From assembly GCA_937900045.1 (NCBI GenBank), contig CALCEB010000239.1, positions 1 to 6,620 on the forward strand: a stretch of 6,620 nucleotides of DNA, written 5' to 3'. The notes under the pieces were generated by a model. That model made no database searches and was not told the DNA's origin. It worked only from the letters and a program-made list of their open reading frames with translations. Shown here one piece after another: positions 1-6,423 of this stretch (within the stretch, counting starts at the first letter, position 1; each line of letters opens with the position of its first letter). A program made the translations under genes and the position numbers. The DNA is from an uncultured Acidobacteriota bacterium. Its GTDB lineage: Bacteria; Acidobacteriota; Terriglobia; UBA7540.

Positions 1-651
1 GTCTTGTTACTCGCCGTGAAGCGCGAAAAGATGGAGAGCCACGCCAACGTCGTCGCCCTTGCCAACAAGACTTTGATGGTGTTGGACATCGACGCTTTCG
101 CTTTGCAGAACGCCTTTGAAATGAACTATGAGCCGCCTGCAGACCTCACCGCGGCGCTCCTTAATATCGGCGCCAGCAGCATGAACATCAACATCACGCG
201 GGGCGGATCCCCGCTCTTCACCCGCGACGTATCGGTGGGCGGCAACCAGTATACGGACATTCTGCAGAAGGAGTTGGACCTGAGCTTTGAGGATGCCGAG
301 AAATTGAAGATGGGCGAAAAAGTATCGACCGTCAAACCCGGCACGGAGGAGGCTCATCTCCATTCCGTGTCAGAGCTGTTGCTCCTTGAAATTCAGAAGA
401 CTTTCGACTTTTTCAAGCAGACCAATCCGAATGACCACATTGGCGCCCTTTATCTGAGCGGCGGAACGGCCCAGGTGAAAGGATTGGTCGATCTGTTGAA
501 GCAGGACTTCAACGTTCCCGTGGAGATCTTGAATCCTTTCCGGAAGATTTCATTTAGCACTTCACGGTTCGATCCTGATTTCATCGCCGCCATCGCCCCG
601 CGAATGACCGTCTCCGTGGGTCTGGCATTGAGGAGCTTTGACGAGGCATGA
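1..651 (+). CDS. pilM: PilM, type IV pilus actin-like ATPase (3' part; start lies outside the window)
   Basis: PilM is the cytoplasmic actin-fold ATPase of the type IVa pilus alignment complex; it binds the short N-terminal tail of PilN at the inner membrane. The frame is open from base 1, so the gene enters from outside. The 216 codons here are the C-terminal part of a family that is usually about 350 residues. Family signatures are clear: VLLAVKRE at the start, then VLDIDAFALQNAFE, the phosphate-2-like ALLNIGASSMNI (nt 151-186), RDVSVGGNQYTD, the EDAEKLKMG stretch, the adenosine-motif-like LYLSGGTA (nt 448-471), VPVEILNPFRKI, and the C-terminal SVGLALRSF. The TGA stop overlaps the pilN ATG in an ATGA, which suggests translational coupling. 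Nothing is odd in the visible part. FtsA is a related actin-like protein, but the GG-Y-TD motif and the following pilN favour PilM. Confidence 0.95.
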   Translation, partial: VLLLAVKREKMESHANVVALANKTLMVLDIDAFALQNAFEMNYEPPADLTAALLNIGASSMNINITRGGSPLFTRDVSVGGNQYTDILQKELDLSFEDAEKLKMGEKVSTVKPGTEEAHLHSVSELLLLEIQKTFDFFKQTNPNDHIGALYLSGGTAQVKGLVDLLKQDFNVPVEILNPFRKISFSTSRFDPDFIAAIAPRMTVSVGLALRSFDEA

Positions 652-1262
652 TCCGCGTCAATCTGATCCAACCCGTTGGCATGCCGGTGGAGGCTACGGC
701 ATCCTTCGCGATACCGGCCTCCGCCAAGAAACAGGGCATGGCGCTTGCCATGAGCGCCCTCATCTGTCTGGCGATAGTAGGGTCGATATATTGGCTTTGG
801 TCCCACCAGATCATGAAGTCCACGCAGCAGTTGGCGCTGGAAAGGGCGGAAGCGGCGCGGTTGGCCAGAATTCAGGCGGAAAACGCGAAGTACCACGCCG
901 AGCTGACGGCAATTCAGGCCCACATCGGCATCATTCAGGGCCTGAATAAAAGCCGCGAGGGGCCGAAAGATTTGATGACAGCACTTGGAATGACGGTTAA
1001 TCACGCCAACGGCCTCTATTTGGTTTCGGTTGCGGGTAACGGCGGCCAGTTAAAGATTCACGGCCAGTCGCAACATGTCAATTCGATTGCCGACTTTATT
1101 ACCGCCCTGAAGCAGGCTGGTCCGTTTGAAAACGTTCAGCTTCAGCGTTTGTTTGAAGATGACCACAAGGACCTCGTGAGTTTCACTTTTGACCTGACGT
1201 GCGTTTTTAAGCCACCCGCTGAGCAAGCCGCGGCCGCTGGCCCGCGTGCCTCATTGCGGTAG
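648..1262 (+). CDS. pilN: PilN, type IV pilus inner-membrane alignment protein
   Basis: PilN is a bitopic inner-membrane protein that anchors PilM through its cytoplasmic tail and pairs with PilO in the periplasm. The 204-residue protein begins MIRVNLIQP, a variant of the PilM-binding INLLP tail. It has a hydrophobic helix at about residues 31-51 (MALAMSALICLAIVGSIYWLW), then a charged alpha-helical, likely coiled-coil stretch at about 53-105. The C-terminal ferredoxin-like region (about 106-190) contains GLYLVSVAGNGGQLKIHGQ and ends in a beta strand VSFTFDLTCVF. The start is set by the ATGA overlap with pilM and by AGGAG at 631-635, 12 bases upstream. The tail after residue 190 is Ala/Pro-rich and probably disordered. 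Sequence identity in this family is low, so the call rests on the tail motif, topology and position as much as on similarity. Confidence 0.92.
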   Translation: MIRVNLIQPVGMPVEATASFAIPASAKKQGMALAMSALICLAIVGSIYWLWSHQIMKSTQQLALERAEAARLARIQAENAKYHAELTAIQAHIGIIQGLNKSREGPKDLMTALGMTVNHANGLYLVSVAGNGGQLKIHGQSQHVNSIADFITALKQAGPFENVQLQRLFEDDHKDLVSFTFDLTCVFKPPAEQAAAAGPRASLR

Positions 1263-1285
1263 ATCACTCGAAGGAAGCCGAAGAC

Positions 1286-1894
1286 ATGGCAAAGGGCTTT
1301 AGTGACCTTCCAGAACAACAGCAACTTGGTATTCTCGCCGCTGTGCCGGTGATTTTGGCAGTGGCGGTCTTTTATGTGCTGGTTTGGCCGCTTTCGGCTC
1401 AGAAGACCACTTTGGAAAATCAGGTTGAGACTCTACACCGGCAGAATCAAGGAAACCTCGTCCTGGAAAAGCGCCAGTCCGCCTTTTTGAAGCAGATCGC
1501 GGATGCCCAGGTGCAGCTAAAGCAACTGGAGGCTATCGTTCCGGATGAGCCTGCCGCCGACCAATTTATCCGTATGGTTCACGACACTGCAGAGGCCGCC
1601 CATATCCATATGCGCGACTTTACGGCGGAGAAATCTGTGCCGAGGAATTTTTATACCGAGGAGCCTTTCAAGGTGCGCGTTGACGGGACTTATTACGCCA
1701 TGCTGGACTTCTTCAACCGGCTGGCCACCGCCCCACGCATCGTGAATGTATCCGGCCTCTCGATGGGGGCTCCGGGCGGTGGCGGAGGGAGCTATAAGGT
1801 TCAGCCCGGTGAGACATTGGGCGTGGACTGCATCGTGACGACTTTTTTCAACAGCGGACCCTTGGCTCCGCCTCCCACCAAGACGCGGAGATGA
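1286..1894 (+). CDS. pilO: PilO, type IV pilus inner-membrane alignment protein
   Basis: PilO is the partner of PilN in the inner-membrane alignment complex and links through PilP to the secretin. The 202-residue protein has a short cytoplasmic tail, a transmembrane helix at about residues 14-36 (LGILAAVPVILAVAVFYVLVWPL), and a coiled coil at about 38-85. The periplasmic ferredoxin-like domain carries typical PilO strings: VPDEP, FKVRVDGTYYAMLDFFNRLATAPRIVNVSGL (match to the YH-L--FL--L--LPRIV pattern) and DCIVTTFF near the end. A Gly-rich loop (residues 164-168) interrupts the last strands. The ATG is preceded by AAGGA at 1271-1275, ten bases upstream, and lies 23 bases after pilN, so the two are probably co-translated. 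The last residues (APPPTKTRR) look like a flexible tail. Confidence 0.93.
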   Translation: MAKGFSDLPEQQQLGILAAVPVILAVAVFYVLVWPLSAQKTTLENQVETLHRQNQGNLVLEKRQSAFLKQIADAQVQLKQLEAIVPDEPAADQFIRMVHDTAEAAHIHMRDFTAEKSVPRNFYTEEPFKVRVDGTYYAMLDFFNRLATAPRIVNVSGLSMGAPGGGGGSYKVQPGETLGVDCIVTTFFNSGPLAPPPTKTRR

Positions 1895-1951
1895 GGCGGA
1901 AAGTGGATGGCGAGACCCGCGAGATTGATAGAGCCCATGAGGAATGTTGAA

Positions 1952-2572
1952 ATGCGCGGACTTTTCAACAACCGGAGAACCGGAGTCTGGATAGTAGTTC
2001 TGATCCTTGCGGCGGCAGGGGTGCTTGAAGTGAATCCGGTCCAGGCGGGCGTAAGTCCTAATTCATGGCGTGTTTTGAGCGAGCGCCAACGGAGCCTTGC
2101 CGGGCTCTTGAAACCTTTCGGAGAGTGTAAGGCGGACATTGCAAAGCGCGCTTCCGAAGCGAGCGCAGGAAGCCGCCGGGCGCCGGCGAACGAAGCTCAG
2201 GCGAGTGGCGCTTCAAAGCTTCGTGATCCTTTCAAGGCCCCCGAGCCGCCGCCTACCGCCTCCACCGGGAAGGGGAAGCGGTCCCATTTGCCGGTCGTGC
2301 TGCCGCCCGGAGTGCGAGGTTTGCTGATTGACCAGTTGATCCTAGAAGGTGTGGTGGATAAGAAGCCCGATAACGCCATGATCGCTGTCGTGACCAACAA
2401 AACCAATCGCGCTTATTTTTTGCGGGTCAATGAGCAGGTCTTTGATGGAACTGTGACGATGATTACACCCGCAGCGGTTTATTTCCGGCAACAGTACTAC
2501 ACCGGGGATGACAAGGTCGCATGGAGGACCGTGGAAAAGCATCTCAGCCCGGGCCCTGGGGGAAAAAAATGA
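1952..2572 (+). CDS. pilP: PilP-like type IV pilus assembly protein
   Basis: PilP bridges the inner-membrane PilN/PilO pair and the N-domains of the PilQ secretin. From ATG 1952 the protein has 206 residues: a basic MRGLFNNRR, a hydrophobic core VWIVVLILAAAGVL and a possible signal-peptidase I site after VQA. The middle part is Ala/Ser/Pro-rich, then comes RDPF (residues 91-94), the usual entry to the PilP core, and a compact beta domain at about 120-200 (LILEGVV, NAMIAVVTN, YFLRVNEQVFDGTVTMI, VYFRQQY). I chose 1952 because GAGGA (1939-1943) lies 8 bases upstream and the product then starts with a normal signal sequence. In-frame ATGs at 1907 (12 bases after pilO, preceded by GGCGGA) and 1937 are alternatives. 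Unlike proteobacterial PilP there is no lipobox cysteine after the hydrophobic core, so it is probably soluble in the periplasm or held by an uncleaved helix. The gene's stop overlaps the pilQ start. Confidence 0.85.
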   Translation: MRGLFNNRRTGVWIVVLILAAAGVLEVNPVQAGVSPNSWRVLSERQRSLAGLLKPFGECKADIAKRASEASAGSRRAPANEAQASGASKLRDPFKAPEPPPTASTGKGKRSHLPVVLPPGVRGLLIDQLILEGVVDKKPDNAMIAVVTNKTNRAYFLRVNEQVFDGTVTMITPAAVYFRQQYYTGDDKVAWRTVEKHLSPGPGGKK

Positions 2573-5148
2573 CAATCCGAATCAAAATCCTGGCAGGGAT
2601 TACGGCCGCCGCGTTCCTGGCCTTGACGGCCGTGGCAGTCTATGAGCATTGGGGGGGCCGGTGGGCAACGTTGGAGGCGGTTGAAGTAACTTCCACGGGA
2701 AATGATTGCCGGGTTTCACTGAGCATTGGAGGCCCCTGCGGATACCAAATCTCGCGGTCCGGGTCGCGGATCCTGGTGGTGGGATTGGACGGGGCGACAG
2801 CAGGAAACCGGCTGCGAATGACTCAGCAAATACCAGCCGGGTTGTTCCGAGGGTACAGGATTACCTCTGCGAAATCTGCGGACGGGAGTCCTGAAATCCA
2901 AATTCTGCTCGAGACCCGGTCTCCGGTTCGATTCTCGATTCAAAATACAGGTGCAGACCTTGGCTTGATGATGAAGCCTCGTGATGTCAATGTGGATGCG
3001 CTCCCTCTGGACATTTCTTCTTCAACCGCCAATGCTGTCGCGCTGCTGTTTCCCATGAAGTTCTTCGCATCTCCTGTGAATACTGCCAGCCACCGTGCAA
3101 TGCTTTCCGGCATCTTGATCCGCCAGGTGGCGAAGGGGCAGACACTGGTAAACCTTAATACATCCAAACAGGTTGAATTCAGGACACTTCGGCTTAACAA
3201 CCCGCCCCGATTGGTCATTGACATTGAAAACACTGGAGTTTCCACGAGCCAAGGGACTTACACGGCGACCCATGGCTTAGTGAAGGAAATCCGTGTGGCC
3301 GAGCGCCGTGACAGCGGCACGAACCTAGCACGAGTCGTGGCTGACCTGGCCGGAAATCCCACTGCGAATGTCCATTCCGGGGCGAACGGACTTCAAATCG
3401 AACTGACGCCAGCTCCGCCTTCAGGCGTTCAAAGCCACCCAGCGGTTGTGACTCCGCTTGCCAAGGCGCAAAACGAGTATGAAAAGCAAACTCTCGCAGT
3501 TTTGATGCGGCCTGTGAAGGTAAGTCTGGATGATGGGCCGCAACCGGTCCAGGTTGCTAAAGCCAAACCAATAGAGCCACCTCTGAAACCCGCGCGGAAA
3601 ACCAAACCGGCTGTTGCGCTCCGCACACGAGTGGTGGCCAGCCAACCGCGGCTTGCCCAAGCGCCTCTGGAATTTGCGGATACTTTGCCCGTGCGGCGAG
3701 ACTGGAAGAATGTGGATTCGGCTCCCTACATTGACCCGCCTGCGATGCTTCCTACCGCTTTGGCGGCAATGAAGGCGGCCCAGGTGGTCGCCGGACCGGG
3801 TTCGCAAGCCGCGCCAATGGTGGCACACCCTGCGGCAACGGCTAAGGGTCGGACGCCAACCCAGTACACGGGCGAACTGATCTCATTAAATCTGAAAGAT
3901 GTTGATTTGAAAGACTTTTTCCGGCTCATTCACGAAATCAGCGGGTTGAACGTGATTGTGGACCCCAATGTTTCCGGGACCGTGACCCTGGTGCTGGATG
4001 ACGTACCGTGGGACGAGGCGCTGGACATTGTTCTGAAGAATAATGGACTGGGTAAGCAATTGGAAGGAAATGTCTTACGGATTGCCCGGATTGATACGTT
4101 GACGTCAGAGGAAGAAAACACCACCAAGCTTCAAAAAGCGCAGGAGCTGGCCGCGCCGTTGGTGACCGTTTTCCATCCCTTGCACTTTGCACAGGCGATC
4201 GACGTCCGGACAGTGGGTAGCTCCGGGCAGTTGGCGATTCCGGGTGTTGTGACCATTATCAAGAGCTTCGCGCCGGGATCGGTGCTCAGCACTAGGGGTT
4301 CGGTGGTAGCGGACCCGCGCAATAATGCAGTCATCGTCACGGACGTTCCCAGCCAGATTCCGGTCATTGAGTCGATGATTAACAAGCTAGACCGGAAACC
4401 GAAGCAGATCTCGATCGAAGCGCGCATCGTTCAGGCCAATGCCGACTTCACCCGGCAGCTTTCGAGTGTCCTCGCCGCTGCGTTTAATAATCGGGCAACT
4501 TCGACCTCCGGGGCAACCGGGTCCAACATCCTCTCCGTGGCGCCGCCGCAACCGCCCATCCCCGCGCTCACCGCCGCCACCCAGCCGCTTTCGGTTGGCA
4601 ACACGGGCTTCGGCGCATTCGCCATCACCAACGCTTCGGCGCGTTACATGATTAGCGCGGCGCTTTCGGCGGCGGAAACGCGCGACCAGGCAAAAATCAT
4701 TTCCCGTCCGACCATCGTGACCCAAAACAACGTTCAAGGCACAGTGCAGCAGGGCGTTCAAATCCCGATTCAGACCAATATCAATAACACTATCAGTGTG
4801 CAATACGTGAATGCGACGCTTCAATTGACGGTCACGCCGCAGGTGACGGAAGGTGGCCACATCTTTCTGAATATTGTCGTCAACAACGCCTCAGTGGGCG
4901 CTCTCCTTTCTTTTGCGGGACCCTCCATCAACACTCAGCAGGCCACGACGCAGGTACTGGTTCCGGACGGCGGCACTGTGGTATTCGGCGGCATTACCGT
5001 TACCAACCGCAACCGCTCCGCCACTTATGTCCCTCTGCTGGGTAGCATTCCGATTATCGGCAATCTATTCAAATCGAGCAGCGTCAATACCCAGGATCAG
5101 GAGCTGCTGTTCTTTGTCTCCCCCAAGATTCTGCCGGATAATAGCTGA
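2569..5148 (+). CDS. pilQ: PilQ, type IV pilus secretin (two AMIN domains, N-domains, secretin barrel)
   Basis: PilQ forms the outer-membrane ring through which the pilus fibre passes. The 859-residue protein has an N-terminal basic/hydrophobic segment (MTIRIKILAGITAAAFLALTAV, no clean cleavage site), then two peptidoglycan-binding AMIN-type domains at about residues 34-136 and 178-283 (the second contains VEFRTLRLNNPPRLVIDIENT). A Pro/Ala/Lys-rich linker of about 150 residues follows. Next are the STN/N0 domain from residue 435 (LISLNLKDVDLKDFFRLIHE, GTVTLVLDDVPWDEALDIVL), an N1 domain at about 527-612 (DPRNNAVIVTDVPSQIPVIESMI-KLD), and the secretin domain from about 614 to the end, with ISIEARIVQA, IISRPTIVTQNN, QGVQIPIQT and the hallmark VPLLGSIPIIGNLF at 821-834. 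ATG 2569 is chosen over an upstream in-frame ATG at 2521 because it gives an ATGA overlap with pilP, sits five bases after GGGGGA, and starts at the signal segment. The only two cysteines are at residues 47 and 57. Confidence 0.96.
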   Translation: MTIRIKILAGITAAAFLALTAVAVYEHWGGRWATLEAVEVTSTGNDCRVSLSIGGPCGYQISRSGSRILVVGLDGATAGNRLRMTQQIPAGLFRGYRITSAKSADGSPEIQILLETRSPVRFSIQNTGADLGLMMKPRDVNVDALPLDISSSTANAVALLFPMKFFASPVNTASHRAMLSGILIRQVAKGQTLVNLNTSKQVEFRTLRLNNPPRLVIDIENTGVSTSQGTYTATHGLVKEIRVAERRDSGTNLARVVADLAGNPTANVHSGANGLQIELTPAPPSGVQSHPAVVTPLAKAQNEYEKQTLAVLMRPVKVSLDDGPQPVQVAKAKPIEPPLKPARKTKPAVALRTRVVASQPRLAQAPLEFADTLPVRRDWKNVDSAPYIDPPAMLPTALAAMKAAQVVAGPGSQAAPMVAHPAATAKGRTPTQYTGELISLNLKDVDLKDFFRLIHEISGLNVIVDPNVSGTVTLVLDDVPWDEALDIVLKNNGLGKQLEGNVLRIARIDTLTSEEENTTKLQKAQELAAPLVTVFHPLHFAQAIDVRTVGSSGQLAIPGVVTIIKSFAPGSVLSTRGSVVADPRNNAVIVTDVPSQIPVIESMINKLDRKPKQISIEARIVQANADFTRQLSSVLAAAFNNRATSTSGATGSNILSVAPPQPPIPALTAATQPLSVGNTGFGAFAITNASARYMISAALSAAETRDQAKIISRPTIVTQNNVQGTVQQGVQIPIQTNINNTISVQYVNATLQLTVTPQVTEGGHIFLNIVVNNASVGALLSFAGPSINTQQATTQVLVPDGGTVVFGGITVTNRNRSATYVPLLGSIPIIGNLFKSSSVNTQDQELLFFVSPKILPDNS

Positions 5149-5170
5149 CGGAACAAACCGTTTCAGATAA

Positions 5171-5216
5171 CATGGTTCGAGGGAAGAAGGAAGGCAATTT
5201 CTTCGCTCGAACCATG
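5171..5216. repeat. Strong inverted repeat / hairpin between pilQ and the peptidase gene
   Basis: The arms CATGGTTCGAG (5171-5181) and CTCGAACCATG (5206-5216) are perfect reverse complements. After one G-G mismatch the stem continues with GAAGAA (5183-5188) against TTCTTC (5199-5204) and a possible G-U pair, leaving a loop of about eight bases. It begins 22 bases after the pilQ stop codon. There is no T-run after either arm, so it is not a canonical intrinsic terminator. Both ends carry an ATG in the same frame as the downstream peptidase (5172 and 5214). Possible roles are 3'-end protection of the pil transcript, attenuation, control of peptidase translation, or an operator; none is proven by sequence alone. 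Confidence 0.85.
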
Positions 5217-6314
5217 CAGACCACTCCCATTCCATACCCCTTTGAAGCGCGGCAGGCAGCTTTGTGCGAACGGCTCAAAGCTCACCGCATTCCCGCTCTG
5301 GTAGTCACCAAGCCGGTGAACATTTATTACCTGACGGGCTTTCGCGGCAGCGCGGGTGCGGCGATTCTGGGGCGGGACCATCGCCTGCTTCTGGTGGATC
5401 CCCGCTATACTCTTCAGGCCCGGGATCAGGGGCGGGGAGTGGAAGTGATCGAGACCAAGGACGGTATCCTAAAAGCCGTGGCCAAGAGGGCCCCGGGCGG
5501 CAAGCTGCGGCGCGCGGGTTTTGAGGACACGCATCTTACCTTTTCGGACTTTGAATATCTGCGCAATGGAACACCCCCGGGCTTCAAGTGGGTTCCGGCA
5601 GGCGGAATGGTGGAGGACCTCCGCGCCGTCAAGGATGAAGGAGAGATTGAACAGATTCGACGGTCTTGCCGGTTGACGTCGGAGGTGTTTGAAGAGACCT
5701 TGAAACGGGTGAAGCCAGGAGTGCGGGAGTCCGACTTGGCGGCGGAGATCGAGCACCGAATGAAAAAGAAAGGTGCGGAAGGGCCGGCTTTTGAGACCAT
5801 TGTGGCCTCGGGCTCCCGGGGCGCACTACCCCACGGCCGAGCTTCGGAAAAGGTTCTTCAATCGGGGGAGTTGGTGATCTTCGATCTGGGTGCTATACTC
5901 GGCGGCTATGCTTCCGATATGACCCGGACGGTTTTCCTGGGCGACCCACCCCGCCGGGTGAAGGCGCTTTACCGGGCGGTCCTGGAAGCCCAGCAGCAGG
6001 CCGCCGAAGCCGTTCAAGAAGGCGCAAGCGCCAAGGCCGTGGATGCCAAAGCCCGGCAGGTGCTCCAGTCCTATGGGCTGGTCCGGCATTTCACCCATAG
6101 CACTGGTCACGGCGTGGGGCTTGAAATTCACGAGCGGCCTCGTATCGCCCGGACGGAAAAGAGCCGGCTACGGCGGTTTCAAGTAGTGACGGTTGAACCG
6201 GGGATTTACCTGGAGGGCTTTGGCGGTATCCGGATTGAGGATACAATAGCTGTCGGCCATAATAACCGCGAGGCGCTGACCCTGGCCTCCAAGGACAAGT
6301 GGATACTTGAGTGA
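5214..6314 (+). CDS. Xaa-Pro aminopeptidase (M24 family metallopeptidase)
   Basis: A cytoplasmic two-metal peptidase that removes an N-terminal residue preceding proline, or a close relative such as a prolidase. From ATG 5214 it has 366 residues. The N-terminal creatinase-like domain (about 1-125) contains ALVVTKPVNIYYLTGFRGSAGAAIL and LLVDPRYTLQA. The pita-bread catalytic domain follows, with the likely catalytic His of LPHGR at residue 207 and the five metal ligands in place: Asp224 (FDLG), Asp235 (SDMTRT), His299 (GHGVGLEIHE), Glu328 (VEPGIY) and Glu342 (GIRIEDT). The enzyme therefore looks active. An in-frame ATG at 5172 would add 14 residues (MVRGKKEGNFFART) encoded by the hairpin; I prefer 5214 because those residues look hairpin-derived, but neither ATG has a good ribosome site. 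It lies 65 bases after pilQ in the same direction and could be read through from the pil operon. Substrate choice (PepP versus PepQ type) cannot be settled here. Confidence 0.93.
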   Translation: MQTTPIPYPFEARQAALCERLKAHRIPALVVTKPVNIYYLTGFRGSAGAAILGRDHRLLLVDPRYTLQARDQGRGVEVIETKDGILKAVAKRAPGGKLRRAGFEDTHLTFSDFEYLRNGTPPGFKWVPAGGMVEDLRAVKDEGEIEQIRRSCRLTSEVFEETLKRVKPGVRESDLAAEIEHRMKKKGAEGPAFETIVASGSRGALPHGRASEKVLQSGELVIFDLGAILGGYASDMTRTVFLGDPPRRVKALYRAVLEAQQQAAEAVQEGASAKAVDAKARQVLQSYGLVRHFTHSTGHGVGLEIHERPRIARTEKSRLRRFQVVTVEPGIYLEGFGGIRIEDTIAVGHNNREALTLASKDKWILE

Positions 6315-6328
6315 GCTCGGCGGGGTTG

Positions 6329-6347
6329 TACCTTTATCTGAGAGGTA
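6329..6347 (+). other. Small hairpin just after the peptidase gene
   Basis: TACCTTT (6329-6335) can pair with AGAGGTA (6341-6347), with one G-U pair and a five-base loop, 15 bases after the peptidase stop. It is followed by AAAAGG, not by a T-run, so it is at best a weak or factor-assisted end signal. The stem is short and AT-rich enough that chance is a real alternative. Confidence 0.3.
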
Positions 6348-6371
6348 AAAGGAATTCGTTTCTGATTTTAA

Positions 6372-6392
6372 GGGTGGGTTTTGTGCCCGCCT
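6372..6392 (+). other. GC-rich hairpin in the accB leader
   Basis: GGGTGGGT (6372-6379) can pair with GCCCGCCT (6385-6392) around a TTTGT loop, using three G-U pairs in RNA. It lies between the peptidase stop and accB, 31 bases before the accB ATG. A second small stem, CTCG (6396-6399) with CGAG (6404-6407), follows directly and would partly cover GAGGG (6405-6409), the only ribosome-site-like purine run upstream of accB. No T-run follows, so this is not a standard terminator. I see no convincing -35/-10 pair in 6315-6423. Confidence 0.35.
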
Positions 6393-6423
6393 CCGCTCGG
6401 CCGCGAGGGTTGTTCCTACTAAA

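Noticed and set aside
450..1004. Long minus-strand open frame (184 codons) across pilM and pilN
   Set aside because: It is antisense to two clearly recognised genes, has no recognisable motif and spans their junction; it is a by-product of codon bias on the coding strand.
1797..1824. YKVQPGETL in PilO resembles the first strand of a LysM domain
   Set aside because: Only the first few residues match; the next part is the final PilO strand (DCIVTTFF) and there is no room for a whole LysM fold.
2651..2657. Run of seven Gs in pilQ as a phase-variation tract
   Set aside because: Seven bases is short for a phase-variable tract, and the frame is intact and consistent with the PilQ domain order on both sides.
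4387..4860. Minus-strand open frame (157 codons) within pilQ
   Set aside because: It lies wholly inside the conserved secretin domain, and its translation is Arg/Gly-rich without any family pattern.
5171..5216. GGTTCGAG resembles the T-loop of a tRNA, suggesting a tRNA remnant or attachment site
   Set aside because: The flanking stems do not form a T-arm or acceptor stem, and the match is better explained as part of the long palindromic hairpin.
5171..5216. Hairpin as a canonical Rho-independent terminator of the pil operon
   Set aside because: No T-run follows the stem on either strand; the next bases are CAGACCACTCCC.
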